Assembly: GCF_902635505.1 (NCBI RefSeq)
Contig: NC_045430.1
Span: forward strand, 186,001 to 250,000
Direction: 5' to 3'
Source of the DNA: Sarcophilus harrisii
Taxonomy: Eukaryota; Chordata; Mammalia; Dasyuromorphia; Dasyuridae
DNA: 64,000 nucleotides
In this document: positions 1-12,420 of the stretch, in pieces
Position numbering within the stretch: position 1 is the first letter of the stretch
Layout: each line of letters starts with the position of its first letter
Made by a program: the position numbers and the translations under genes
The notes under the pieces: generated by a model
What the model was told of the DNA's origin: nothing
What the model saw: the letters and a program-made list of their open reading frames with translations, nothing else
Database searches by the model: none

Positions 1-2233
1 GATAAAGAAAGCAGCCATTTATGGGATAAGGCTTAAAACTCTTCAAGGAATTCTGGCCCTTTAGCCTTCCTAAAATAACTGAATTTCCCATGGTGCCCAT
101 TCCATCTCTGTCCTTAACCAACTTGCCTTAGTTGCATTCGTACTGCTAACACTTCCTGTTTGTGAATTCTTGCCAGAACTGCTCATACCCGCGACTCAGC
201 CACCATGTCTGACCTGGATACACACTTTTTCCATTTTCAGCTCCCATTCTGTATGATGTGTTATCCCATTAGAATAGCTCCATGGAACAGACATTGTTGT
301 TCTTTTTGCTTCCATTTGTAAGCCCTCAGCACAAAATGAATGTTTGATAAGTGAACTGATGCTGTTGTTGCTTTTACCAGAATAATAATTCATGAAGAAA
401 TAGATTTTTTTTTTTTTTTGGTGTGCATTAGTGAAAGCCACACAAATGGAATCAGAAGTCCTTAAAGAATTTTCATTTCTATACAAATCTAGGTGAATGT
501 GACATATAACATGATTTTATTGTAACATTTCTATCCAAGGTCTGTAACTCAAGTCAACAAGGAGAATACAGATTCATATACATATGTTCACTTTGTATGT
601 AACTTTTCAGGAATACAGGCACACCTGTACATTCTCTAAATGAAATCCTTTTTTAAAATAATAAATACGCCTTTAATTCACATTTCCTTCATAAAACACT
701 CTTCCCCAAATGTTCTTTGACTTTTTTAAGGAATCCCTTGTCTGACAAAAAGGTAATTTTTTTAGTATGCACCTCAGTCCATGCTTAAAGAAATTACTTT
801 CAATTATTCCTTATTTTCTAAACCTAAAAGTATTAAGTTTCACTACTGTGACCAATTGTTGCCTCAATTGTTGATCATTCATAACATAATATAAAATCAT
901 GGGAATTGAAGAAAAATGCCTCAATTCTTTGCTTATCCTTAAAAAGAATTCTGAGATAATTAAGCTAACCTGAAGGCTAGACACATTTCCTATATACTCC
1001 AAAGTCCCCAAGGGATAATACAAGGGAGACAGAAGTTAAGCTGTTCTTTTAATAAAGAAAACTAATTAAGAGTGCGTTCCACTGGGACATTTTAATCTCA
1101 GTGGCAGCTGCTAAATTAAAAAAATAAATAAGCCACCATAGATCAAGCTGCAGCAGAGCTGCTCTGAATCATGGCTGCACCCACAGGCCCACAGCCCCTG
1201 TAAAGGATGCTTCTACTTCTGCTCTGCATAAACAAATGCCCTTCATTTCTCTTTGAAAATGACCTGGTGGTTCAAATGAAGAACACTCCATGACATGCAC
1301 TGCTAAGCTCAGAAATGCCACTTACCATCATGAAAAGACTCCATTAGAATTCTAATTCTACATTTTTTTTTCTCTCATGGGGAAAGGAAACACTGTACAC
1401 AGCAGACAGAGTGGGGCAGATTTTTACAAGCAGGCAGGTGTTATGTCCATAATTTAGACTTCTAATTGTGCCCCAAAGAACAGATAAATGATCGCACCCA
1501 TCTCAGATCCTTAGAATAAAGGATGAAGTACAAGTTGCTTTATATAGCTAAAAAATTTTTATTCCCTGAAATGATCAAGCTGCATCTAAAAGAAACAACC
1601 ATATTTCCGATTTTCTGATTACAAACAAGAGAAACTTTTCAGGCAGTTTGTTCTTCTTCAGTAGAATACCTCCCCCATCAGGCTTTACCTTCAAAGAAAG
1701 TTTGTGCAAATGTGATGGAAATAGTGCACAGAATATGATTATTTCAGTTGTTGGATTTTGAGATGTTCTATAGATTTTCAGTAACAGCATCAATGAACCC
1801 TTGGGAACATGCTGAATTTAATATACCTAGCAAATTATTTTAATCAGTCAGTCAACAGACAGCAAGTGTTCACTGTGTGCAGAGCACAAGGAGTCTAAGC
1901 GACTCACATTGAAATTTGCTGGGGATACCTTATCCCTCAAATGATTTTGGCTGGTTAAAGAAGATGCATCTTTTTTGATCAATAGAAAAATGTTCTGTTC
2001 TGACAAAACTTCGAGAGGCAGCTAACAAACAATTAACGATCCTCTGATAATGAATATTATGATGAAAAATTGTAGTACCCGAAGCAGCAAGGAGCAGGCT
2101 TGGCTAAGCTATAATTACAGAACCTGAGTGTTGAATCATGGTCTGGCAGGTGCTAGTTTTGTGACTTAGGCAAGGAAATTACTTTCCTCATATATGAAAT
2201 TGGAGTACTTTTGAAACTTTTTGGCTTTCAGGA
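1..2233. other. Non-coding stretch with faint MIR-type relics
   Basis: No gene is recognised here. About 1838-1920 reads like a decayed MIR/L3 element (a run resembling 'caagtgtttactgtgtgcag'). About 2095-2215 resembles the body of a THER1/MIR SINE (a 'gtgacttaggcaaggaaatt' stretch followed by a pyrimidine-rich tail). A poly-T run lies near 407-420. The rest is AT-rich sequence with no feature I can support. Confidence 0.5.
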
Positions 2234-2929
2234 TCCCTTTGTAATCTTTATTTATTTTATTTTAGTTTTTTAATTTAATAGCCTTTTATTTACAGTTTAT
2301 ATGTATGGGTAACTTTACAGCATTAACAATTGCCAAACCTCTTGTTCCAATTTTTCACCTCTTACCCCCCCACCCCCTCCCCCAGATGGCAGGATGACCA
2401 GTAGATGTTAAATATATTAAAATATAAATTAGATACACAATAAGTATACATGACCAAACCATTATTTTGCTGTACAAAAAGAATCAGACTCTGAAATATT
2501 GTACAATTAGCTTGTGAAGGAAATCAAAAATGCAGGTGGGCATAAATATAGGGATTGGGAATTCAATGTAATGGTTTTTAGTCATCTCCCAGAGTTCTTT
2601 CGCTGGGTGTAGCTGGTTCAGTTCATTACTGCTCCATTGGAAAGGATTTGGTTGATCTCGTTGCTGAGGATGGCCAGGTCCATCAGAACTGGTCATCATA
2701 GAGTATTGTTGTTGAAGTATATAATGATCTCCTGGTCCTGCTCATTTCACTCAGCATCAGTTCGTGTAAGTCTCTCCAGGCCTTTCTGAAATCATCCTGT
2801 TGGTCACTTCTTACAGAACAATAATATTCCATAATATTCATATACCACAATTTATTCAGCCATTCTCCAACTGATGGGCATCCACTCAGTTTCCAGTTTC
2901 TAGCCACTACAAAGTCCCTTTGTAATCTT
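2234..2929 (-). mobile_element. L1 3' end, 5'-truncated, with 15-bp target-site duplication
   Basis: This is the end of L1 ORF2 plus the 3' UTR in reverse orientation. Read on the minus strand it gives the familiar marsupial L1 text around 'gagaatggctgaataaattg', then the 3' UTR and A-rich tail. The direct repeat tccctttgtaatctt flanks the insert at 2234-2248 and 2915-2929. The target-site duplication is therefore still perfect, and the insertion (2249-2914) is comparatively young. Confidence 0.85.
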
Positions 2930-3103
2930 AAAAATTATTGAGGACTTCTCTTTCTCTGAGCCTTTGTGTGATTTATGAACACTGATATTTACAGTGGTAG
3001 AAATTAGAATATCTTGGTATTATTAGAAAAACAGTTTTGGTTGCAGAAAGAAAAACTTAAAAATCAGCTGAGTAGAAGATCTCTAAAACAATTTTTTTTC
3101 TTT

Positions 3104-3328
3104 CAGGGCAATTAGCTGGTGTAATAGTGTCTGGAATCAAGAAGACCCAAGTTCAAATCCAGTTTCAAATACAAGCTATATAAGCCTGAACTTGTCACTT
3201 AACCTTGCTTGCTTCAGTTTCTTTGGAAATTAAGCTGGAGAAGGAAATGAAAAATCACTCCAGTATCTTTGCCAAGAAAAGCCTAGATTGGGTCATGAAG
3301 AGTTGGACACATTGAAGTTTCTGAACAA
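3104..3328 (+). mobile_element. tRNA-derived marsupial SINE
   Basis: A degraded tRNA-like head ('aagttcaaatccagtttcaa') is followed by the body segment 'actccagtatctttgccaag' and a tail resembling 'gtcatgaagagttggacaca'. This is the WSINE/WALLSI/Mar class of marsupial SINE. The exact family name would need a repeat library. Confidence 0.8.
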
Positions 3329-3329
3329 T

Positions 3330-3960
3330 AAAATATATTTCAAGTTCAGCTGCAACTACACAGGACAATATTTTTTTTTCTAGAGGAGTTTCATTCAGGT
3401 TGGTTTCTGTTATACAGGAAAGAATTCCACAAGCAATTTAAGACAAATTAATAAACCCCCCAAATATCTGGGGACTTTTAAAGACATATTAGGTTACAAT
3501 TTAGATTACAATCTAACATTAAAAAGTAGAGTAAATTGCAATGTGTAAAAAGTTTATTTTATGCTGTCTGGAAAATGAATGCATTGATCAAAAAATTATA
3601 GTATTTAATTAGAAGCAACAGTCAAGAACTATATCGCATGACTTACTTTGAAACACATGATCAGATTACACTGTACACACACGCTGTAAGTCTTCAGGGC
3701 CTGTAAGTTCTTTCACACACTTTTGATCATATTTTCAATTCCTTACATCATGCCACATTTTAAGTAGCAAAATACAGATCATTCCTGTTAGACACACAAT
3801 GCAATATTTCCATTTACTTTAATTCTGGGTATTTTAAAGTATTTTTTTACAATTGCATTATACGTATGCCTGCTCATCTTGTTGTCTGGTTCACTGGTCA
3901 AGGGAAGATTTATACTGTTGTATGTAGGAGATGGGTAAGAAATAGTATGAGTATATAATT
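3330..3960 (+). repeat. Segmental-duplication block E, upstream copy
   Basis: This stretch matches 20580-21190 over its whole length. Both share 'ggagtttcattcaggttgg' and 'gttctttcacacacttttga' in the same order and spacing. In the later unit the block lies about 5 kb downstream of Ras-like gene 1. Its presence here implies that another gene unit lies to the left of the window. Confidence 0.8.
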
Positions 3961-4698
3961 GTTGATCATGTGTAACTTCACTTAATCAGGGTAAGTATAC
4001 TATCTGCCATAAGGGTAATTCTGGATATCTGTTAATATGTGTAATTGGAGACTGTTTTGATATCATTATAGTCAGAATCATACATATGACAAGTATGATT
4101 TACATGAGGTGTGGGGAACATGAAGGAATTTGTATTCCAAGATAGCTTGTATCTGGTTACAATATATGATGCTCAGCTGGTAAAGGTAGGTTTAGTGTGA
4201 TTTTCTTCAAACTGTATGATTATAGTATGAAAGAGGCTCGGTTAGTCACAGGCTACCTAAGTCTTAGTTATACTATAGCTACTAGTTTTTTCTTAGAAAT
4301 TACAAAGGCTAAAGATAAGGCTAAAGGCTAAAAATGTTAACTAATAAGAGAAATGGGGCTAGATAGTTAAGGATAGATTTGGGAGAAGAAGAGTGATATT
4401 GATAAGAATAGTTACATGTTTTCCTGTTAGGGACATGGGAAGAGCTGTGTTAAATAATAAGGAAAGAGTAGGGATAAGAATTGATAAGATTTACTGAATA
4501 GGGATGTTCGAATTTTGCATATAAATAGATTCCAGATACATTTTCATTAGAGGGGAAAAAATCAAAGTTAGAGTTAGGGAAGAATTGTTAAAATTAAAAT
4601 TTTAAGTGCTTAAAATTAGACGTAACCTGTGAATGGCTCTTGACTAATGGCACCAGAAAAGGAAGAAATTGATTTGTGAAATTAAGTGTTGGACATTT
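3960..4698. other. Unclassified AT-rich non-coding stretch
   Basis: No gene or repeat family is recognised. A short degenerate tandem of 'aggctaaagat'-like units is seen near 4306-4335. The right end is the ATTT target-site copy of the adjoining solo LTR. Confidence 0.4.
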
Positions 4699-5268
4699 TG
4701 TAATGCCGGAGAAACTGAGGCAGGAGAGAGATTAGAGAGTTTTTAATAGTTTATTAATTGGAGAGTATAATTGACTGGACAGGACTCTCGTCTCAAATTA
4801 TCCAGTCAGATAGAGATAAAGATATACTGGGACCAAGGAAACCATGTTGGTCCCAGGGCTGTCATCTCAAAGAATGCAGCAGCCAAGAATAAGAGCGGCC
4901 CCTTCTTTAAATAACCCTAGAGACAAAGAAGGTAAAAAAGGCGCGAAGGCTTCTGTCAGGTTGGGGGGAGACCATAACTCCTAAAAGCCCAGAGACAGGA
5001 TGTCTGAATACCCAGAGAGAAAGATGTCAGTGAGGTATCTTGGAATATTTCAGAGGGATATTGTAAATTCTTGAGGACAGGGGATCTGCTCTCTTGTTTA
5101 TCTTGCTAGCAATATATAACCTTAGAGTAAACGGTTCCCAACCTTAATGGACTAGAGTGGGTTTTTACGACTAAGGGTATTGAACAGAACAGCTAAGGAA
5201 ACTGAGACAAAGGAAACTAGTTCAGGGGAAACCAAGTCAGAACAATTAAAGAGAACTGAGGCATAACA
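4699..5268 (-). mobile_element. Solo LTR of an endogenous retrovirus (4-bp TSD ATTT)
   Basis: This is a 570-bp LTR in reverse orientation. Read on the minus strand it starts TGTTATGCCTC and ends ...CTCCGGCATTACA, a standard TG...CA terminus. Direct repeats ATTT occur at 4695-4698 and 5269-5272. A 4-bp duplication suggests a class I (gammaretrovirus-like) element. A close relative, in the + orientation, is at 51613-52186. No internal viral genes accompany it, so it is a solo LTR fossil. Confidence 0.85.
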
Positions 5269-5354
5269 ATTTAAGGTCTACAGCTACTGAAAGTTGAAGA
5301 AGTGATCCCAGCCCAAAGCTTTAGAAGAGACATGGTGATTATCTGAAACATCTC

Positions 5355-6475
5355 AGAAAGTTAGATAGAAGTTCATCTTTAGATATAGCAAATATAAAAG
5401 GCCTCATTTCTAAAATAGAGAATTGAGTCAAATTTATGAGACTACAAATCATTCTCCAATTGATAAACGATCAAAGGATACACACAGACAATTTTCAGAT
5501 AAAAAAATTAAAACCGTTTTCAGTGATATGAAAAAAAAATGCTCTGTCACTATTGATCAGAGAAATACAAACTAAGACAATTTTGAGTTATTATTACCAT
5601 CTTTCAGATTGGCTAAGATGATAGGAAAAGATAATGATAAATGTTGGAGGGGATGTGGGAAAACGGGGACACTAATACATTGTTGGTGGGGTCGTGAACT
5701 GATCTAACCATTCTGGAGAGTAATAAAGACCTATCCCCACAGGGTTATCAAACTGTATATACTCTTTGATCCAATGGTGTCCCTACTGGGCCTATATGCT
5801 AAAGAGATCATTAAAAAGGGGGAAAGGATCCACATGTGGAAAAATGTTTGTAAAAACCCTTAGTATAGTGTCAAGAAATTGGAAACAATGGATCCCATCA
5901 GTGGGAGAATGGCTGAATAAGTTATAATATGTGAATGTTATGAAATACTATTATTCTATAAGAAATGATCAGCGGGATTATTTCAGAAAGGCCTGGGGAG
6001 GCTTACATGAATTGATGCTAAGTGAAGTGAGTAGAACCAAGAGAATGTTGCACACAGCAACAAGATTATGGGATGATCCACTCTGATGGATGTGGCTCTT
6101 TCCAACAACAAGGTGATTCAGGTCAGGTCCAATAGACTTGTGATGGAGAGAGCCATCTGCATCCAGAAAGATGACTATGGGAAGTGAATGTGGATCACAG
6201 CACAGTATTTTCTCCTTTTTTGTTTGCTTGCTTTTTTCCCCTCTCATTTTTTTTCCCTTTTTGATCTGATTTTTCTTATGCAACATGATAATTCTGGGAA
6301 TATGTATAGAACTGCACATGTTTAACATAAATTGGATTGCTTGTTGTCTAGGGGAGGTGATGAGGTAAGGGAAGGAGAAAAAGTTTGGAATACAAAGTTT
6401 TGTAAGGGTAAATATTACATTGTTTGGATATATTTTGAAAATAAAAAGGCATTACTTAAAATTAAAACCTATTAT
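5355..6475 (+). mobile_element. L1 fragment, end of ORF2 and 3' UTR
   Basis: Contains the marsupial L1 series 'ccaattgataaacgatcaaa', 'ttggctaagatgataggaaa' and 'gggagaatggctgaataagt' on the + strand. It then runs through the 3' UTR into an A-rich end near 6470. The reading frame is broken many times, so it is an old 5'-truncated copy. It lies just inside the left edge of duplicated block F. Confidence 0.85.
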
Positions 6476-7042
6476 TAAAAAAAGAAAGAAAGAAAACGTC
6501 CTATTTGAGAGCGCCAAAAGGCCTAATAAAGGACTCTATTGAAGTCCAAAGAGTCATGAAAGAATTGATGTTTTAATGATATTGGTGCTCGCTAAAAGGC
6601 TTTACCTTATGCCACTCCTGCCAATAAAGCCTATTTTTTCCCAGGTCTGTTTGGGAGCATCTGTCGCCTCAGAAGTCAGCAATCAGAATCCAGGGTTTTA
6701 GTCCTTCCCGACTAAGGATGCAGGGAATGCTTTAGATAAATCTGAACTGATGTAACAAATGGCAGAAAGAAAAACCGGGGATACTCTTGTAAATAGCAGA
6801 ATACCATCAATTTGGTCTGATAATCAGAAATTAAATGGATCAAAGATTTTTAAAGTTATAAAAATGAATCATATTTTAAAATTTTATCAAAAGAATACAG
6901 GCAATTTTAAAAGCTATGATATGTGGTTACAGAGATGGAAGGACTAATTGTCAGGGTTTTAGAGAAATAATCCAGGAGGTCTCATTACCATGTCTGATGC
7001 CAGCAATCTTAAATGAATATTTTTAGAAAGGATATGGAATGG

Positions 7043-7150
7043 GTGCTTGCTTTGAAAGTACATATCCTAAAATTGGAATCATACAGAGAGGATTAGTGGG
7101 GCCCCTGCACAAGGGTGATATGCAAATCCATTGCGTGTGGGACTTTTTTT
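7043..7150 (+). pseudogene. U6 snRNA-derived pseudogene, copy 1
   Basis: Aligns end to end with U6 snRNA: gtgcttgc at the 5' end, 'aaaattggaatcatacagag' in the middle, 'ggggcccctgcacaaggg' and 'atgcaaatc' further on, then a T run. Roughly one base in six departs from U6, including the 5' stem region. I see no snRNA proximal element or TATA box at the usual upstream spacing. It is a dead retro-copy carried along in the segmental duplication, with its sister at 40778-40880. Confidence 0.85.
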
Positions 7151-7702
7151 TTTTGTTTGTTTTTTCAAGTATATGGAAGGAAGGGAGAGATGCATAGATG
7201 GCAGCAATCAGTTGAACTTTCCCAACATTCTTCTCTAAACAACTTTACAATGACTCTTCAAACTAATTTGAGTGGCAGAGCCTTGAGACCAAGGCTCAAA
7301 GAGACATTTTCTCAGCCTATATCAATTTAAGAGGCCAGTGAAGGAGGTCTGTGGGGACTTTGAGGATGGGAGTGACAGCAGTGGCAACAGTTGCTTTGGG
7401 AGCTCTGTGCTGAAAGATGAAAAGGATGGCAGACAACTTGGCACAGGAATTAGAGGTAATCATTCCCCACACTAGGGAGTAGCACCGATCTGCAAACCTA
7501 TTGTCCATAAGCAGTTCCTGGTTACAGTTTCAGAATGTAGGGGAGGGCTTGCGATCACTCATAAGTGAGCAGGGGGCCTGGTGGAATTCCAAGGCAGAGA
7601 GGAGCACTAGCACTTGTGGTTTCAAGGGAGCAATGTCCCTCTCTGGGTAATACTCTCCTGCTCCTTACTCTGGGAGTGACCACACCTCTCCCAAGATCAT
7701 AC

Positions 7703-8157
7703 TGTTTAGGGCAATTGCCCCTATCCAAACTGACTACTCAGAAGTCACTCCAAATGATGTACAGAAAGAATTTATTAGAATCTCGGAAGCAGACGGTCCT
7801 GGCCTGTGGGCCCGAAAGGACAACAAAGATACCCATAGGAGGAGAGTCATTCACTTGAAGATGCTTACAGCTTTTATACATTTGGGACAAAAAAAAAAAA
7901 CAAAAAACAAAAAACAAATCCCACCCTCTATAGTTTGTGATTGGTTACATAAGCCTTTATCTTCCTATTTGGTCAGTGGAATGCCGTGAAAAAGGTGATA
8001 TACAGTTTTGGCCACTTAAGTCCTTCTTTGGACAATGGAACGCAGTCCAGGTCTCATCTAAAAATCAAGCGACTGGGGCCTATAGGCCTGATCTACTTTA
8101 ATGAACAGTCTCTGATCAATATGTGCTTAATCTGTAAGTTCTTCACCTTTCCACACA
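7703..8157 (-). mobile_element. Solo LTR fossil, absent from the paralogous site
   Basis: This 455-bp insert has TG...CA ends. On the minus strand it has an AATAAA near its 3' part (plus-strand 'gaatttattagaat'). The paralogous site near 41440 reads straight through as 'agatcatactcttttgg'. Here 'catac' and 'aatac' flank the insert, a 4-5 bp target duplication. The insertion happened after the block was duplicated, or was lost precisely in the other copy. It has no coding capacity. Confidence 0.7.
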
Positions 8158-8884
8158 AATACTCTTTTGGAAGCACTGAAGATCTGGAGACCACTAGAAC
8201 TAGTTTTAAAAACAGCAGGACGAAAAAACATGAGGGTTAAGACAATATCTCCTCACCCTAAGATGAGCAGAACAACTTTAACATAAAATCCAAAGTCCAG
8301 TAAGAAGCTGGAAAATGACAGGCATAGAAAAGGCAGGCAACAAGGGGAAATCAGTTATATGGAAAGTCTCAAAAAACAATCCTAAGTGGAGCCAAGTTCA
8401 ACAAAAATCGCAGCAAGACTTAAAGATGAGAGTGGTAAAGGAAAAAAAAATGGGAAAGAAAATAAGTGACACAAGAAAATTGACAGTTTGGTAAAAGAAA
8501 CATAAATAAATAGTGAAAGAAAACAATACTCTGGAATCCAAACCTAATTGGTTTAAAAACAAAGTTGCAGAAAGTCACTGAAGAAGAGCACTCTTTAAAA
8601 AGCAGAAGTGGCCCCAATGGCAAAAGAGGTACAAGAACTTGCTGAAGAAAATTTCCAGGGGAAGATTCTGGGAAGCAGGTGGTGTAAGTCAGGAAATTTA
8701 ATATTGAATGAGGAGAAATGGACATTTCATGAACTTGTGGATTTTCAGAACTTTCTAGCAACCAAACCCAAATTCAGTAGAAATTAACAAATAAAACTCA
8801 GTATCAAAGATGAAGTTCAAGGACACGGAAAAATTGTTGATGTCCTTAAACATGGCAACGTACACCATGTGTTTAACACCGATT

Positions 8885-9757
8885 AGGTTAATTACAATTG
8901 GGGTCTCCGAGACCAGATTTGAGCCCGGGAGCTCCCGACTTCGGTGCGGGGGCTCTCACCCCCATAATCTCCTCGCGGCGGCGGGCGGGGCTCCCCCGCG
9001 CTTCCCCGGCGCGAGTCCCCCACAGTCCGCGCGGGGTTCTCCGCCCTCAGCGGGCTCCGTCCCGCTCCCGGGCAGCCGAGAGCTCCCGGCCCTTTCTCCG
9101 CGCTGGGAAGCGCCTCTTTCTGACTCTCCCCGGGGCGGCGCCGCTCAGTGGCCGCGCTCTGCACTGCGCCCTCGCTGCCCCGGTTAGATCCCTTCCTTCC
9201 CTGGGGCCGTCGGGGACGGGGCGAGGGCGGGGGACAGCCGGGCTCCCTGCCGGACTCGGGCAGCGCCAGCGGAGGGGGAGCAGCCTCCGCTCCGTCCGCG
9301 CCCGCTCCTGCCCTCCTGCAGCCTCTCTCTCTCTCGCCCCTGCCTGTCCCAGCCCCACGGGGGGGAAGAACGTCTCCCTCCCCGGCCCCTTCCTTCCTGC
9401 TTCCTTCCCCGTCAGTTGTCGGTCCCGCTCTCCCTCCCTCCCGCACTAACGCCGGCTCCTCTCCCCGTTCCCGCCGCCCCCGGGGTCCCACGGGCATCGA
9501 GGCAGCCGTATTGAGTGGCTTGTTTCGGGTCACACAGGCTGGATCTGGACTCGGGAAGATGAGCCCTCCTGATGCCAGCTCTAGCTCTCCATCCTTTGCT
9601 TTGTCTAGCGGCCCCATTGGTCCTTCTCATTCCTTGAGGATTTGCGGCTAGAGCACCAATCCCGAAGTCAGGAGGACCCGAGTGCAAATCTACCGTCCTG
9701 GCTGTGTGACCCTGGGCAAGTCACTTAACCCCAATTGCCTCTGGGGAAAAAAAGAGA
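8885..9757 (+). repeat. CpG-rich composite element bounded by SINE pieces
   Basis: A minus-strand SINE head ('gaccagatttgagcccggga') opens the element and a plus-strand SINE head with A-rich tail closes it (about 9640-9757: 'aagtcaggaggacccgagtg', 'gggcaagtcacttaacccca'). About 650 bp of extremely GC- and CpG-rich DNA lies between them. Part of it (about 9345-9490) recurs at 28100-28260, again next to a minus-strand SINE head, so this is a repeat family and not a host gene promoter. The long reading frames inside are by-products of GC richness. Confidence 0.6.
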
Positions 9758-10080
9758 ATTTTCCCTTAAAATTTGAAGCCAAAATGTTTATTGAAGCCTT
9801 TAGGTCTAAACTAAATTTAAGACAAGGCATAAGGCTTGAGCCTGTGGTTTCATTGGCAGAGGGGATTCTCAGGTGAGGAGATTCTCCCAATGCAGAGGGG
9901 TGCATTCTCCTAAACAGAAATAGTCTTCCCTAATGGCCGTCCTCCTCCTCACCACTGGCTGCTTCCCTGCTGTCTCCTCTACCTTCCTGCATCTCTGCTG
10001 CCTCTTGTGGCTAAAGAGGCCTGGGAAACAACCGAATACACAACACTTTATTATTTTGAAGATTCTAAATTTAGGATGAA
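9758..10080. other. Unclassified non-coding stretch
   Basis: No gene or repeat family is recognised. It sits between the CpG-rich composite and an L1 3' end. Confidence 0.4.
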
Positions 10081-10084
10081 GATA

Positions 10085-10288
10085 ATTGTATTAATCTATA
10101 TGCGCATATTGGATTTAACATATTTTTCCCCATGTTTAACACATATTGGACTACTGGCCATCTAGCGGAGGGAGTAGGGAAAAGGGGGGAAATTGGAACA
10201 CAAGGTTTTGCAAAGGATAATGTCAAAGAATTATCTGTGCATATGTTTTGAAAAATAAAAAGCTTTAATAAAAAATACAATAAAATAA
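10085..10288 (+). mobile_element. L1 3' UTR end
   Basis: Shows the marsupial L1 3' UTR text 'actactggccatctagcgga', then 'attggaacacaaggttttgc', then AATAAAAAG and an A-rich tail. It is only the last 200 bp of an element. Confidence 0.8.
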
Positions 10289-10289
10289 A

Positions 10290-11180
10290 CTTAACATGGC
10301 AGTCAAGTATACAGTAGGCGCTTCATTGAGGATCACAGAATTTGAGAGCAGCAATGGAGCTACAGTCTCTACGTTGAGCCATACAGGAAGGAATCCCTTA
10401 AAGATCTCTGATACCAGACCATCCAGCCTTTCTTTGGTGACCTTGATGGATGGGGAACCCCCGCCCAGGCCAACCCTTCCACTAGGGCATAGTTCCAATG
10501 ATCTAAATTTGCCTTGAACTTCCCCTTTGTTGTTCCTGGTTCAGCCCTCTGGAGTCGAACAGAATGGGTCTACTCAATCTCCTTCAAATGCTTGAAGACT
10601 GCTCTAAGGCCCCCCATATCTTCTCGGTTTATTTTGCAATGTTGTCTTCTTCACTCTCCCTCCCTCCACCCCCCTTCTCTTGGCTTGAATTTCTCCTCTA
10701 CACAGTTACCAAAGCATCATTTGGTCCAGCTCTAGCCATGGCTCCAACTTTCCCTCTAGCCTCACAGAAGAACTAGGTTTGGAGCAGAAAGTCCTCCACA
10801 GGCTGACTGCAGATAGCCTTTCCAGATACTCATGATCCCTTTTGTGCCCTTCCAGGTCCGGCCACAGGGGCCCGCTCCCTGTTTCTCTGGTTACCTCTAA
10901 AAGGCTCTTTCAGTTCAATGTCTCTGACTTTTCACTTCCTTGTGCACCAGATGTGTTCTGGGGAGACCCACTGGGACTTCTCTTGGAGAGATAATGCTTC
11001 TAGCAATAAGGACTTTGATCAGTGGGCACTAGCCCTCAGTCAGTCTCGCTCCCTCTCATGCTTTCCCCTACCCACTGAGAAAGCAATCAATATGATATCA
11101 ATAATAGATGTGAAATCATGCAAACATTTCCATATTAGGCATTAAAAAAGAAAAAGAAAATGAGAAAATTACATTTTATG
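10290..11180. other. Non-coding stretch, no gene recognised
   Basis: About 10320-10620 has a faint flavour of an ancient interspersed repeat ('gatcacagaatttgagagca'), but I cannot assign a family. The reading frames here are short, lack codon bias and overlap each other on both strands. Nothing else stands out. Confidence 0.4.
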
Positions 11181-12420
11181 TACATAGTCCATCAGTTCTC
11201 TCTCGAGGTGGATAACTTTTCTCCATTATGGGACCTTTGGAATCGTCTTAGAACATTGTAGTGATCAGGGTAACCAGATACTGCATAGTTGATCATCATT
11301 ACAACACTGGCATTATTGTGTCTAATAATTTCTTAGTTCTGCTTACTTCACTTTGCTTCAGTACATATAGGTCTTGCTGTATTTTCCTGAAATAACCTTC
11401 CCTTTCAGATAGCACAATATTACTCCATTACATTTATGCCAGAACTTGTTCAGCCAGTCTCCAACTTCTGACCATCTGCCTTAATGTTCAATTCTTTACC
11501 AAGATAGAAAGAAAGAGCTGCTGTAGAGTTTTGTACATATTATTTTAAAGAAAAAAGAACACCATATATAGGCCCTTTTTCTTTTCCTTTGATATTTTTG
11601 GGATACAGACCTGGTATTGCTGGAACAAAGCACAGGCATAGTTTTAGAGTTCTTTGGGTCTAGTTCCAAATTACTCTCCACAATGGTTGGACCAGTTCAC
11701 AACTCTATGGACTATTCATTAGTGTCCCTGTTTTATCTCCTCCGGCATTTGTCTTTTCTGAGAGAAATGAGGTGACAACTTAGAGGGCTTTTAACTTTCA
11801 TCTCTCTAATCAGTGACTTAGAGCATTTTTATGTAAGTAGAAGCAGCTTTAGCTTCTCTTTCTAAAAACTGCCTGATTAGGTTATTTGGCCATTTATCAA
11901 TTGGAGAATGACTTTCATTTTTGTAAATTTGAATCAGTTCTCTACTCTCTCTTTATGTGACGTGAAACCTTTATTTGAAAAGCTTGGTAAAAAGTTTTTA
12001 ATATTACTTTGTTCTCGATGGTACCTCTTAGCAAAAGGCAATTTCCCTCTCTGTTTAATGAGATCTATTTTTGTTTTTGTCTGGTCTGAGGTCATAATTG
12101 TTAAGCTTGCCTTTATTGCTTCAGCCAAATAGATTTTCCCTAAATAGCCCCTCATTTTAACTTTGTGCCTTTCTGCTTTAAAAGTGTCTTACAAAAAACA
12201 TGTCATTGGATTGTGGTTTCTAATCCATTCTTCCATAGACTTCTGATTTGTTTCATGGATGAGTTCATTCCCCTTAACATTTACAGTTATGATTACTGTA
12301 TTTCCTTTCATCCTTCTTTTTTTTGGTTTTTCATATTTCCTTTCATCCCATTTTTTTGTTTCTCTCTCTTCTAATGAGAGTTTGTTAAGGGTTAGGGAGA
12401 ACTGGGCATATTTGTAGCCA
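11180..12420 (-). mobile_element. L1 ORF2 3' portion, decayed
   Basis: This is reverse-oriented L1 with a recognisable order of fragments: 'cttgttcagccagtctccaa', 'ggatacagacctggtattgc', 'ccaaattactctccacaatg' and 'ggccatttatcaattggaga'. It is broken by many changes and is the oldest-looking L1 in the window. Confidence 0.75.

Larger units (their letters stand above)
6478..8884 (+). repeat. Segmental-duplication block F, copy 1
   Basis: Matches 40190-42170 in order and orientation. Shared landmarks include 'ggactctattgaagtc', the U6-derived pseudogene, 'ttccaaggcagagaggagca' and 'cctaagtggagccaagttca'. The copies differ by scattered substitutions and by a solo LTR that is present only here (7703-8157). 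No coding function is seen. Confidence 0.85.

Noticed and set aside
7043-7150. Functional U6 snRNA gene
   Set aside because: Too many departures from U6, including the 5' stem, and no upstream snRNA promoter elements.
8810-9687. Several long overlapping frames on both strands (up to 241 codons)
   Set aside because: They coincide exactly with a CpG-rich repeat; GC-rich DNA has few stop codons. Frames overlap in every phase and none resembles a known protein.
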